Shown: positions 26,621-35,234, counted from the first letter of the stretch. The stretch: 64,000 nucleotides of DNA from Caldilinea sp. CFX5 (GCA_021405325.1 QWII01000022.1:47371-111370), one strand, 5' to 3'. Numbers and translations are program-made. Notes: generated by a model from the sequence alone, not told the origin.

Positions 26621-27535
26621 CTACCGTTCCAGCCGGATCCCGACTTCCTCACATAAGTCCGTCAAATATTGGCGCGACAGCGTCACCTCGCGATCCAGCG
26701 CCGGGGTCGATTCCTGGTTGTGACGGGCGACGCCGGGAACATCTTCCAGCTCAATCGAGAGAACATAGTCATAGCCCACGGTATGGAGCGCCTGTAAAAC
26801 GCCTTTCCAGTTGATCTTCCCCTTGCCGGGTCGCCAGTGGGCATTGCTGGTGCCATCGTTGTCGGAAAAGTGGGTATGGAAGACCCGGTCGCCCACTTCG
26901 TAGACTACCATCTCCACCATCTCGCCCATGGGGAAGAGGTGGCTGGGGTCAAAATTCATCCCCAGCGCCGGCGAGCCGACTTGGTCGATCAGGCGCATCA
27001 TCGAAGCGGCGTTGCGCATCCAGCGGTAGGGGTGCGGCTCCAGGGCATAGCGGACGCCGGCGTCTTCACAAATGGTGCAACAGCGCTGCATGGTCTCAAC
27101 ATAATCAGCCCAGTTTTGCTGCCAATCCAGCCCTGGTGGAAAATCAATTGTCCATTCCTGGGCCAGATGTTTTTGCACAATCGGCGGAAAGTGCAGGTTA
27201 AAGGGATGAGGCGCGACGCTGTTGACCATCGTTGTTCCCAGTTCGACCGCCACTTCTACCAGTTGTTTGAAATGCTCTACTGCCTGGTCACGGGCTTTGG
27301 CGTCCGGGCTGGCCATGCCTTCCGGCGTTGAGACAAATTCGGAAAGTTCCAACCCCAAATCAGCCAGCAAGGCGCGCAAGGATTTGATCGTTGCCGGTGT
27401 ATAGTACGTCTCCAAGGTTTCACGATTCCAGGCGATCAATTCAACGGCGCGAAAGCCCAAGTCGGCAATCCGGTGCAGGGCGTTGTCATAGGGTGGATGC
27501 CATTGATATGTCCAAATCGTGGTGCCGAATTTCAT
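26621..27535 (-). CDS. Sugar phosphate isomerase/epimerase, TIM barrel
   Basis: This 304-residue AP-endonuclease-2-type TIM barrel protein has metal-binding strands typical of xylose-isomerase-like epimerases. Visible are YALEPHPYRWM (Glu/His), GMNFDPSHLFPMG (Asp-x-x-His), VFHTHFSDND and YVLSIELEDVPG near the end. It probably isomerises or epimerises a sugar or cyclitol. The true start is the ATG at 27535, with AAAGGAGACC directly upstream; the frame is open to 27601. It is divergent from the sigma factor gene. Confidence 0.87.
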   Translation of the reverse strand: MKFGTTIWTYQWHPPYDNALHRIADLGFRAVELIAWNRETLETYYTPATIKSLRALLADLGLELSEFVSTPEGMASPDAKARDQAVEHFKQLVEVAVELGTTMVNSVAPHPFNLHFPPIVQKHLAQEWTIDFPPGLDWQQNWADYVETMQRCCTICEDAGVRYALEPHPYRWMRNAASMMRLIDQVGSPALGMNFDPSHLFPMGEMVEMVVYEVGDRVFHTHFSDNDGTSNAHWRPGKGKINWKGVLQALHTVGYDYVLSIELEDVPGVARHNQESTPALDREVTLSRQYLTDLCEEVGIRLER

Positions 27536-27635
27536 GATGGTCTCCTTTGCTGGATGTAATTGCTGGTAACAAGCGCCGAACAAAATGAGTGGGAATTGCA
27601 TCCTGTATTATGAACGTTCTTAATGGAAAAGAAAA

Positions 27636-28589
27636 ATGGCTCATACGCAACCCGATCACGAATTGTTACAACAAGTTTTGACCGGCGAACAGGACGCCTG
27701 GACGCAACTGGTCACACACTATACGCCACACCTCTTTGCGCTTGCCCGGCAACAGGTGAAGAGTGCGCAAGAAGCGCAGGACGTTGTGCAGGAAGCCTTT
27801 TTGCAAAGCTATCTTCATCTGGCACAACTGCGCGAGCCGGCGCGGCTGACCGCCTGGTTATGCCGCATTGTCATGAATCTATGTCATGCCCGACAACGGC
27901 GTAACAAGGCGCAGTGGGTTTCCCTCGGCACAGCGGATGATACCGGGATGATTGCGCATGAGTACACCTTGTTACATCGACGGTCGGCGTCACCCATCCT
28001 GGCGACCGAAGACGGCATTCTTCAGATGGAGACCAACGCACTCATTACGCAAGCGTTGGCCACCCTACCCATGCCGTTGCGTGTGACCATGACGCTTTTC
28101 TATCTGGAAGGGTTCAGCTATCAAGAGATTGCCGATCAGTTAGTTGTTCCGATCGGCACGGTGAAACGGCGGCTCCATGACGCCCGCCACCAGTTAAAAA
28201 AGGAGATAAGCAAAATGACAAGCGAAACCGTGATGTTACAGGCCGCCGTTGGTCTAGAGACGATTGGTCAACAGCACACCCCGATCTTTGGCAAAGGGCT
28301 GCACCTGCCAGCCGCTTGCACGATTCTCTTTTCGACGGCGCAAGACAACCAGAACGCAATCACCATCCACCTGCTCCAAGGCGATACGCTGCAAATGGCC
28401 GAGTGCAAAAGCATTACCCAGTTGCTGATCAAAAACATTGCCACCGGCCAGCCAAAGCAGGCACCCCAACTCAAAGTGACCTTTATGATTGATGCAACCG
28501 GCAAGGTACACTGCCGCGTAACCGAGCTACCGACACGCGCCTTGCTGGTTGAAGGAACCCCGGCCACCGTCGAAGTCGCCTACATGTAG
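27636..28589 (+). CDS. ECF-type sigma factor fused to an Hsp70 substrate-binding-like domain
   Basis: This is a 317-residue protein. Residues about 10-90 are sigma region 2 (AQDVVQEAFLQSYLHLAQL; WLCRIVMNLCHARQRR). Residues about 135-190 are region 4 with its helix-turn-helix (YQEIADQLVVPIGTVKRRLH). The C-terminal part, about residues 204-300, aligns with the beta substrate-binding domain of DnaK: VGLETIG, FSTAQDNQNAITIHLLQGD and APQLKVTFMIDATGKV correspond to [26 protein letters not shown] and [16 protein letters not shown] of the DnaK in this window. There is no ATPase domain and no helical lid. A chaperone-like sensing role is inferred. AAAAGAAAA precedes the ATG. Confidence 0.88.
   Translation: MAHTQPDHELLQQVLTGEQDAWTQLVTHYTPHLFALARQQVKSAQEAQDVVQEAFLQSYLHLAQLREPARLTAWLCRIVMNLCHARQRRNKAQWVSLGTADDTGMIAHEYTLLHRRSASPILATEDGILQMETNALITQALATLPMPLRVTMTLFYLEGFSYQEIADQLVVPIGTVKRRLHDARHQLKKEISKMTSETVMLQAAVGLETIGQQHTPIFGKGLHLPAACTILFSTAQDNQNAITIHLLQGDTLQMAECKSITQLLIKNIATGQPKQAPQLKVTFMIDATGKVHCRVTELPTRALLVEGTPATVEVAYM
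28202..28217 (+). promoter_or_regulatory. Possible internal ribosome-binding site and start in the sigma gene
   Basis: GGAG at 28202-28205 (in AAAAAAGGAGATAAGC) lies 9 bases before an in-frame ATG at 28215 (codon 194). Initiation here would give a free 124-residue copy of the Hsp70-like domain without the sigma regions. The same bases encode Lys-Lys-Glu, so the match to a ribosome-binding site could be accidental. Confidence 0.4.
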
Positions 28590-28601
28590 GCCGGCAATCG
28601 G

Positions 28602-28665
28602 TGTTCCTTCGCTCTGTGTTTAGTCACTTGATGTTATCAAACACTAAACACAGAGCGAAGGAACA
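28602..28665. terminator. Hairpin between convergent genes
   Basis: Perfect 23-base arms (TGTTCCTTCGCTCTGTGTTT..., 28602-28624, and 28643-28665) enclose an 18-base loop that can extend the stem (TTGAT...ATCAA). It lies between the sigma factor gene and the convergent methyltransferase gene and is a likely bidirectional terminator. Confidence 0.75.
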
Positions 28666-28696
28666 TAGACGGTGACTGACTTGTTGTGAAGCTTTG

Positions 28697-29512
28697 CTAA
28701 ATGGTTGTTGACAAAGCATCTGGTTGATAGCGTGTCCACAGGTTGATAATCCAAGCCGTAACCAATTTACAATGTTCCCATGACCCTGGCGCTGGGTTGG
28801 CTTCCTGGGTGGTTAACTCCTGGCAGCGGATGATTTGAAAGCCATGTTGGGCCAACCCGTTGATCATCGTGCTGAGGGTGTGACGAAATTCGCGCGGCCC
28901 TTGCACCAGTTGTGTGTTGCCGTTGGCGTCGGCAACGGTCCAGTTGGGTTCGCTATAGGATTCGGCTAAGATCTCCTCATCCTGATAGGGGCGACTGATG
29001 CGGTAGCCATGACCGTCCCAGGTGGTTTCGTCGATGCCTTGGGTGAAGGGGTTGTGCCATTGGAGGAAGTAGGGGCCGCCGGGTTGCAAGATGCGCGCCA
29101 CCTGTTGAAAAACCACCGTAGGATTAGGGATAAAGTTGATCGAATAGCCGTGATAGACCAGATCAAAGGCGTTGTCGGCAAAGCGCGACAGATCGCGCAT
29201 GTCACCCTGTTCGGTGCGCACGGTCAACCTGTAGTGCGCCGCCGCCAATTGATCGCCAGCCAGTTGATTGTCGGTCAGATCGAGGACAGTCACCATCGCG
29301 CCGAGCAGGGCAAAGGCCGCCGATTGTTGCCCGCCGCCACTCCCCAAACAGAGGACGCGCTTCCCCGCCACATCGCCCAGTAAGCCGGGTGGGTCGATGC
29401 GTTGTTGCGCCGTCGCCCTATCGAGATCGAGCCAGGGACGGCTGTATTCCAAACCGGCGGCGGCTAATGCCTCCCAGCGTTCTTTATTGAATTGGGCTAG
29501 CTCGTCAAGCAT
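28697..29512 (-). CDS. Class I SAM-dependent methyltransferase, paralogue A
   Basis: This 271-residue cytoplasmic methyltransferase has motif I VLCLGSGGGQQSAAFALLG, an acidic residue in VTVLDLTDNQL, and QGDMRDLSRF followed by FDLVYHGYSINFIPNP and LQPGGPYFLQWHNPF. It is a clear paralogue of the gene at 31389-32198, with the same motifs and length. Unlike many relatives, the end carries a conserved PGSWEHCK segment, also present in the paralogue. The substrate is unknown. AAAGGAG precedes the ATG. Confidence 0.88.
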   Translation of the reverse strand: MLDELAQFNKERWEALAAAGLEYSRPWLDLDRATAQQRIDPPGLLGDVAGKRVLCLGSGGGQQSAAFALLGAMVTVLDLTDNQLAGDQLAAAHYRLTVRTEQGDMRDLSRFADNAFDLVYHGYSINFIPNPTVVFQQVARILQPGGPYFLQWHNPFTQGIDETTWDGHGYRISRPYQDEEILAESYSEPNWTVADANGNTQLVQGPREFRHTLSTMINGLAQHGFQIIRCQELTTQEANPAPGSWEHCKLVTAWIINLWTRYQPDALSTTI

Positions 29513-29658
29513 CTTTCAACTCCTTTGGATTGAGACTTTTGTACCCTGATAATCATAAATTTATCTGGTTGGGAATCGAACCAGCGGTGCTATACTGGCA
29601 TGGCGTGACACGACAGAATAAAAAGACGCCTCAACCCGTCAACCCAAAGGGGATCGAC

Positions 29659-30660
29659 TTGACGACAAAAGCCGCAACCAGCCAACCTTTCGATGATACA
29701 GTCAAAACCTTTTACCGACGCTTCTTCGAGCAGCGGCAGATGCGCGCTATCTCGCAGTTGGAGGTCTTTAGTCGGAGCCGTTCGATTGATTTGACAATCG
29801 AATGTACGCCAGCAGATTGTGAGCGTCTACAGCATACCATCTTTGCCCATTTTCGTCACCTAAACGCACTAGAGTTAAAAGGGAACCATGATCCTTTGAC
29901 CCTACTGGATTACAATCGGATCATGATGCGCAGTTGGGGCGTTGGGGCCATTCGCTTATCAAATGAGAAGAACGACGAAGCTGAAGAAACAGTTGAGGAA
30001 AGCGAGGAGGAAGATCGTTATATCTTCCCCGATCAACGCACGGTGACAATGGTCTGCGTCACACGACCAAACAAAATTTTGAGCGAATTCAAAGATCGGT
30101 TACGATTTTTACCAACAGAAATACCTGGAATTTACCACTGCGCCGAACGGTTGCCGCAATGGATCATCCATCCGACCGAATTAGCGTTGACGCCGGCCAA
30201 CTATCCCCTGTTACCGCTGGCACGTGGTGAAAAACTTGCACAGTTTATTGATGTTTGCTTACGTGACGGCTTGGTCGCCTACTTGCAATTAATTCTTGAT
30301 GTTGGGATGACCACCGACCCTGATATGATCTGGCAGAAGATCATGGAGGTACAACGCATGAAAACGATGATCCGCGAAGAAACTTGGCCGTTGATTGATC
30401 AATTTCTCCGTGAAACACCCGAAGCGATGGGCAAACTACATACCTTTCGGGAAGCACTAGAGGAAAGTAAGCAGCAAGGTATTGTAGTGACACAACAGCG
30501 AACGTTGCAGCATCTTCTGCGCCATAAATTTGGTGCAATTCCCGACAGCATCGTACAAGCTATTCAAATGACAGAGAATATCGCTAAGTTGGAAGAATGG
30601 TTCGACCAAGCATTAGATGCCACCAAACTGGCCGACGTTAATTTTACAGCGGCGAAGTAG
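29659..30660 (+). CDS. Rpn/YhgA-like PD-(D/E)XK protein
   Basis: This protein of about 333 residues begins TTKAATSQPFDDTVKTFYRR, resembling Rpn-type recombination-promoting nucleases and related families. A highly acidic insert (EEDEAEETVEESEEED type, near residue 115) is unusual. The C terminus (HLLRHKFGAIPDSIVQAIQM, ending in KLADVNF) matches the helical tail seen in many chloroflexal and cyanobacterial Rpn-like proteins. The TTG at 29659 has AAAGGGG 6 bases upstream; the frame is open from 29530, and a GTG at 29605 is an alternative. Nuclease activity is not certain, as the catalytic core is poorly conserved. Confidence 0.6.
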   Translation: MTTKAATSQPFDDTVKTFYRRFFEQRQMRAISQLEVFSRSRSIDLTIECTPADCERLQHTIFAHFRHLNALELKGNHDPLTLLDYNRIMMRSWGVGAIRLSNEKNDEAEETVEESEEEDRYIFPDQRTVTMVCVTRPNKILSEFKDRLRFLPTEIPGIYHCAERLPQWIIHPTELALTPANYPLLPLARGEKLAQFIDVCLRDGLVAYLQLILDVGMTTDPDMIWQKIMEVQRMKTMIREETWPLIDQFLRETPEAMGKLHTFREALEESKQQGIVVTQQRTLQHLLRHKFGAIPDSIVQAIQMTENIAKLEEWFDQALDATKLADVNFTAAK

Positions 30661-30706
30661 AACCTGTTTTGTACATGGCTGGAAACCGGCAATGTCGCCG
30701 GCAAAG

Positions 30707-31366
30707 CTAACCAACCTTGCCAGTTTCCAGCGTGCCTAACCCCAATTTTTCCTCGATGAAAGCTGTGTTCTCGAAGAGGGGACGACTCCCATCTACAATT
30801 AACAATGACAGCCTTAACGCCATTGCCTGCTCATTCACCACCTGCGCAAAAGCTTCATCACGCGCCATCCAGTTGTCAAACGCCAAGATGGGATCGGAAC
30901 AGGTACGCACAACATCATGAATCCAGGGCCGCTGGGTATAATGAAAGCGCTGAAAAGCCGGCGTCGGCGTGATCCAGATGGCGTGTCGCGAATCGGTAAG
31001 ATGGTTGGCCACGAATGCTGGTAAGAGGGCTGCTCCTTCGGCCAGGATCGGTTGGGTACGGGGCAGCGCCGCTAGATCGGCCAGAATCATGGCAAACTCC
31101 TCGCGGTAGATGGCGATTTCCCGTGCAACTTGTTCAGCAACCGGTGGCAACCAAAGCTCGTCGCAGGACATGCCGGTCAGCTTATGCAATAATGGCTGTT
31201 GATCAGGGTTCGCACACTGCTGATGGGCGTCAAACCAGGAATCACACTGGTAATAGTGGAGATTATAGCGATCAGCCAGCGTTTGGGCAATCGTGCTTTT
31301 GCCGGCGCAAGGCGAGCCGCCGATCCAGTAGACATGCGACAAATCACTCATGCTCTGTTCCGCCAT
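30707..31366 (-). CDS. P-loop NTPase, kinase-like
   Basis: This 219-residue protein has a Walker A motif, WIGGSPCAGKSTIAQTLA (about residues 14-31), and the layout of small-molecule kinases: YYQCDSWFDAH after strand 2, a middle helical lid, and ILAEGAALLPAFV. It probably phosphorylates a small metabolite, but nothing defines which. The first ATG (31366) is annotated; a second Met five codons in is an alternative because no strong RBS favours either. It is followed in the reverse direction by nothing close; the methyltransferase paralogue B lies 22 bases upstream. Confidence 0.75.
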   Translation of the reverse strand: MAEQSMSDLSHVYWIGGSPCAGKSTIAQTLADRYNLHYYQCDSWFDAHQQCANPDQQPLLHKLTGMSCDELWLPPVAEQVAREIAIYREEFAMILADLAALPRTQPILAEGAALLPAFVANHLTDSRHAIWITPTPAFQRFHYTQRPWIHDVVRTCSDPILAFDNWMARDEAFAQVVNEQAMALRLSLLIVDGSRPLFENTAFIEEKLGLGTLETGKVG

Positions 31367-31388
31367 CAGTTTATCTCTACAGTCGAAG

Positions 31389-32198
31389 TTAAGATTGGGC
31401 TGGCGGCAAGAGATCGGGCCGCCGTTGCGCCCAGAGCGTCAGGTAGGGCGGCGCCACCCGTTTGTAATGCTCCCAGGTGCCCGGTTCCGGGTCGGGGTCT
31501 TCGCTGAGCGCTTCTTTCAGATGGACAATGACAAAACTGTTGGCGACTAGTTCATTAATGACCGTACTCAGAATATGACGAAATTCGCGTGGGCTGGCAA
31601 TCTGGCACCAGCGACCATCGGCCTCTTCAATGTCCCAGGTGGGGTAATAGGTGGAGGTTTCAAAGCCGTCGATGTAGGGGTGGTGGAGCAAATAGGTTTC
31701 GCCATCCCACGCTTGGTCATCGACGCTTTGGGTAAAAGGATTGGCCCACTGCACTTGATAGAGGCCGCCCGGTCGCAAGACGCGCGCCACCTCGCGAAAG
31801 ACCAGCGCTACACTGGGAACAAAGTTGAGCGAATAGGCTTGGTAGACTAGATCAAAGCTCTCATCAGCAAAGACCGATAAATCGCGCATGTCCCCCTGTA
31901 CGGTGCGGACCGGGTAGCCATAGTGTGCGGCGGCTTCCTGGTCGCGTTGCAACTGGGTTGGGGACAGATCCAACACTGTCACCGCCGCTCCTAATACCCC
32001 AAACATGGCCGATTGCTGCCCCCCGCCCGTCGCTAGGCAGAGAACCTGCTTGCCATCAACGACGCCGAGGATGCCTTCGGAATCAAGACGGCGTCGGGCG
32101 CTTTCTGCTGTTAGATCCAGGATGGGTAACGTAAATTCTAAACGCGCTCGGGCGAGTTCTTCCCAACGCGCTTGGTTATAACAGGCAAGTTCGTCCAT
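31389..32198 (-). CDS. Class I SAM-dependent methyltransferase, paralogue B
   Basis: This 269-residue methyltransferase parallels the gene at 28697-29512 over its whole length. Shared features include motif I (VLCLATGGGQQSAMFGVLG), VQGDMRDLSVFADESFDLV, LRPGGLYQVQWANPFTQS, SPREFRHILSTVINEL and PGTWEHYK. It has normal size and no membrane segment. It is the probable first gene of a pair with the P-loop kinase-like gene, only 22 bases apart. The ATG at 32198 is preferred over a preceding in-frame GTG; no good RBS is visible for either. Confidence 0.87.
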   Translation of the reverse strand: MDELACYNQARWEELARARLEFTLPILDLTAESARRRLDSEGILGVVDGKQVLCLATGGGQQSAMFGVLGAAVTVLDLSPTQLQRDQEAAAHYGYPVRTVQGDMRDLSVFADESFDLVYQAYSLNFVPSVALVFREVARVLRPGGLYQVQWANPFTQSVDDQAWDGETYLLHHPYIDGFETSTYYPTWDIEEADGRWCQIASPREFRHILSTVINELVANSFVIVHLKEALSEDPDPEPGTWEHYKRVAPPYLTLWAQRRPDLLPPAQS

Positions 32199-32222
32199 CA
32201 CATAAATAATCGATGAAAAGCT

Positions 32223-32642
32223 TTAGGCATGAGTTAACAGGCGCTGATCGACATTTTCCCAAACAACCTGGGGCAATGAATTGGGAATGTCCAAGTACTC
32301 GCCCGGCAGTGGCGCCCAGTCGATATCAAGGTTTTCAATATGAGTCGCTTCGACCACAGCGGAATGATTCAACTGTTTAGAGACACTGACTTTGAAGACA
32401 AAAATGTCTTCGGGGTGTACGAAGGCGCTATGTAGGTCGATCTTTCCTTGCCGCACAGCAGCAAAGCGTTCTGCCGATACCGGTACGTACAGCCAAATAT
32501 TCTCGTCCGTTGTTTCATCAATCCACTCGGCTAGGAAAAATTGCCCTGTGCGGTTCCGGCAAGCAAATAGCACGGGCATATTATAAAATTCATAAATCTC
32601 TACTATCGTCAATGTGCCCAAAATCGTATTTTCCGGCAGCAT
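32223..32642 (-). CDS. Hypothetical protein, possible DUF6575-like
   Basis: This 139-residue acidic soluble protein has an alternating beta pattern (LGTLTIVEIYEFYNMPVLFA, FFLAEWIDETTDENIWLYVP). The sequence has the look of small proteins annotated as DUF6575, but I could not confirm this. The stop codon of the upstream gene overlaps its ATG (TAATG), so both are translated together. The compact, coupled pair resembles a toxin-antitoxin or defence cassette in architecture only; no toxin motif is visible. Confidence 0.55.
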   Translation of the reverse strand: MLPENTILGTLTIVEIYEFYNMPVLFACRNRTGQFFLAEWIDETTDENIWLYVPVSAERFAAVRQGKIDLHSAFVHPEDIFVFKVSVSKQLNHSAVVEATHIENLDIDWAPLPGEYLDIPNSLPQVVWENVDQRLLTHA

Positions 32643-33034
32643 TAGCGTTCCTCACTTTCAACAATGCGGAAGTATAACCAAGCTTTCACCCCTTCCGCTA
32701 CCCACCAGGTACGGTGCGAATGGCCAAAACGGCTACTTGTCGGTTTGATCACCCCAACACCTTGTGTCAACTGGCCCTGAGCAATCGCTTGTTGACGCAA
32801 CCGTTTCACGCGCCGCCGAACTCTATCCACATCCTGAATTTCTTCAAACACGGATAATCCATGCGCCTGACACACCAGTTCAGGAGAAGAAAATTGTTGA
32901 CTCGGCTCTCGCTCATGCAACGGACGAAAATCTAAGGGTGATATTGGTGAACTCACCAGCATATAAACTGTTGCCACTACCGGTTTTGCATCTTCTGGCG
33001 GGCAATGGTTCGGAAAATGTGAAGGCCATTTCAT
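32642..33034 (-). CDS. Hypothetical protein, coupled to the 32223 gene
   Basis: This 130-residue basic protein has no recognised domain. The middle contains a positively charged segment (DRVRRRVKRLRQQAIAQGQ) that could bind nucleic acid, and the end has two tryptophans (RTWWVAEGVKAW). Its stop overlaps the ATG of the next gene by one base (TAATG). The start at 33034 has no good RBS; an internal Met (residue 25, about 32962) is possible. Confidence 0.5.
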   Translation of the reverse strand: MKWPSHFPNHCPPEDAKPVVATVYMLVSSPISPLDFRPLHEREPSQQFSSPELVCQAHGLSVFEEIQDVDRVRRRVKRLRQQAIAQGQLTQGVGVIKPTSSRFGHSHRTWWVAEGVKAWLYFRIVESEER

Positions 33035-33109
33035 ACAGACACGCTACTCTATTTGTTGCATTATAACCGGTTTTATGATGGTGAGACAATATCCGTGAAC
33101 GGTTTATCT

Positions 33110-34081
33110 TTATACCCGCGTCCAGTTACGCCACCTTGGCCGCCACTTGGCAATATGCAACCGCTGCACCGCCAACAGCGCACTTGATAGCACCAACACC
33201 CCACCTACCCACTGCAAGGGCGTAAAGTGTTCTTGCAAAAAGAGCATCGACCAGAAGACGGTCAACAACGTCTCCAGCGGCGTAAGCAAAGTCATCTGGC
33301 CGCCACCAATGCGATCCACTGCGGCGACAAACGAAAGCCGGGCGATATAGGTGCTGAGAAAGGCCAGGGCAAAGATCAAGAGCCAACTTTGTGTGGTTGG
33401 CGCTTGCCAGAGCGCGCCCTGTGTATACCAGTAGAGAACAACCACCGCCGCCATCCCTACCGAAATATAAAACGAAATCGTGCGCACATCCTGCCCCTTG
33501 AGATACCATTGCAGCATCACAATCTGGCAGGAGAAACAAAAGATGGAGACGATCAGTAGCAACACGCCATGCGGATCGACCGTACCGCCCGGCCCAATGA
33601 GCAAGTAGACACCGCCCAACCCCAACCCCAGCCGGATAATGTGGCGATAGGTAAACCGTTCACCGCGCAGCGCCAACAAGGACAAGACCACCAGCGGGAT
33701 CAACGAAATCACCATCGAGGCAATCGACGCATGGACCCGCTCCAACGCCCAGAAAAAGAACATCATCCCCAAGCCGTTGGTGACGCCGGCCACCATGGTG
33801 ATGAACAAGGTCTGGCGGGAGACCCGGAAGAGGCGTGGGTTCATGAGCGTGATAGTCAGACCAAAGAAAAAGGTGGCGATACACAAACGCAAGACCAACA
33901 AGGTCGTTGAAGCCATCCCGGTGAGAATGACGCCACGAGCAATCGGCGCGGCAAAGCTAAAGGAGAAGGAGGCAAAGAAGGCCAGAAACCAACCAACCCA
34001 GACGCGACGAGCAGGAAGGGTCGCCGACGTTGTATATGGATCTGAAGGAATGACGGCTGATTGTGAAGTGAGCAAACGCAT
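33110..34081 (-). CDS. EamA/DMT-superfamily transporter
   Basis: This 323-residue integral membrane protein has about ten hydrophobic helices arranged as two EamA repeats. The first runs from VGWFLAFFASFSFSFAAPIA onward; the second includes QSWLLIFALAFLSTYIARLS and a final FWSMLFLQEHFTPLQWVGG, the typical second-repeat signature. Such proteins export or import amino acids, nucleotides or other metabolites; the substrate is not evident. The ATG at 34081 is preceded by GGAAAG and skips a hydrophobic run that is in frame upstream. It is divergent from the Rpn-like gene at 34297. Confidence 0.88.
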   Translation of the reverse strand: MRLLTSQSAVIPSDPYTTSATLPARRVWVGWFLAFFASFSFSFAAPIARGVILTGMASTTLLVLRLCIATFFFGLTITLMNPRLFRVSRQTLFITMVAGVTNGLGMMFFFWALERVHASIASMVISLIPLVVLSLLALRGERFTYRHIIRLGLGLGGVYLLIGPGGTVDPHGVLLLIVSIFCFSCQIVMLQWYLKGQDVRTISFYISVGMAAVVVLYWYTQGALWQAPTTQSWLLIFALAFLSTYIARLSFVAAVDRIGGGQMTLLTPLETLLTVFWSMLFLQEHFTPLQWVGGVLVLSSALLAVQRLHIAKWRPRWRNWTRV

Positions 34082-34296
34082 GATGTAAACTTTCCAGAAT
34101 AAGTGAACCGGTAAAACAGCGCAAGAGACCAAAAGCAATAAAGACAGTATACCACAATCATCGCGCAGAAGCTGATAATTTCCATTACCTGCCAGATGAC
34201 AAAAGCTTGCCCTTCATGATAAAATGAGCCAACTGAATTTTTCACAGCCACCAAGCTGTTTGGTCAAGAGCAGCCCAACGATTGAGATCGGTTTCG

Positions 34297-35193
34297 ATGA
34301 GTGAAGAGACAGAGACACGGCACACCTTGCATGATCGCCTGTTCAAAGAGCTGCTCCACCGCTTTTTGCCGGATTTTCTGTGGATTTTCTTTCCGAACGA
34401 GGCTGAACGGTTGAACTTTGCCACGTTGCGCTTTTTAGACAAGGAGTTGATCATCAATTTTGCCGGTCAGGAGTTGCGCATTACGGACATTGTAGCGGAA
34501 ATTGAAACGTGGGAAGGTGTAGCCGAAACCATCATCTGCCATGTCGAGATTGAAGGGCGCGACAAATATTCGCTGCCACGCCGGATGAGCGAATACTACG
34601 TGCTGTTGCGCATGTTTCGTCAAAAGTTGGTTTTACCGCTGGCATTGGTCTTATTGCCAAATGCAGGTGGCTTAAGTTGGCAAAGTTACCAGGAAGGCAT
34701 TTTCGGTCATCAAGTCTTGCACTTTCGCTATGGACAAGTCGGCATTCGCGATCTTTCCAGCCAGACTTATCTGGCAGAAAATAATCCGGTAGCGGCTGCC
34801 TTGAGCGTTTTGATGCAGCCAGAGGGGGAAAGCCCGGCGCTGCTCAAATTGATAGCTCTACATAAAGTTGTCGAAAGTGATCTGTCAGAGGGTGATAAAT
34901 TCTTTTTGGTCGAATTTATGAATACCTATGCCCCAACCGGCGAGTTGTTTGATCCACGGGAGGAGATTATGCAAAAGTTAGCCGATGTGGAAATGACTTG
35001 GAGCGAACGTTTGCGTGCCGAAGGTGAACGGAAAATGTTATTACGTTTTCTCACATTAATGTTTGGCGAAGTGCCGACTACCCTCGTCGAACGCATTAAT
35101 GCGATTGCAGACGAAGCGACATTAACAGCCCTCGCCCAACAGATTCTAACCATCAAGCGGCTGGACGATCTGGTACTGCCATCTGAAAAATAA
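34297..35193 (+). CDS. Rpn-family PD-(D/E)XK putative nuclease
   Basis: This 298-residue protein begins MSEETETRHTLHDRLFKELL, the usual start of Rpn/YhgA-like proteins. The PD-(D/E)XK-type core is ITDIVAEIETWEG followed by ICHVEIEGRDKYSLPRRM, after which YYVLLRMFRQKLVLPLALVL completes the fold. The C-terminal helical tail (LTLMFGEVPTTLVERINAIA) is like that of DUF4351-type relatives. The ATG at 34297 is favoured over an in-frame TTG at 34282. It is a second, diverged copy of the group represented at 29659. Confidence 0.75.
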   Translation: MSEETETRHTLHDRLFKELLHRFLPDFLWIFFPNEAERLNFATLRFLDKELIINFAGQELRITDIVAEIETWEGVAETIICHVEIEGRDKYSLPRRMSEYYVLLRMFRQKLVLPLALVLLPNAGGLSWQSYQEGIFGHQVLHFRYGQVGIRDLSSQTYLAENNPVAAALSVLMQPEGESPALLKLIALHKVVESDLSEGDKFFLVEFMNTYAPTGELFDPREEIMQKLADVEMTWSERLRAEGERKMLLRFLTLMFGEVPTTLVERINAIADEATLTALAQQILTIKRLDDLVLPSEK

Positions 35194-35195
35194 GA

Positions 35196-35234
35196 GTATG
35201 TTGCACAGGGGTTGCTGATCTCTGTGCAACATAC
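35196..35234. terminator. Hairpin between convergent genes
   Basis: GTATGTTGCACAG (35196-35208) pairs perfectly with 35222-35234 around a 13-base loop. It lies two bases after the Rpn-like stop codon and before the convergent PhyH gene stop, and is probably a shared terminator. Confidence 0.65.
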
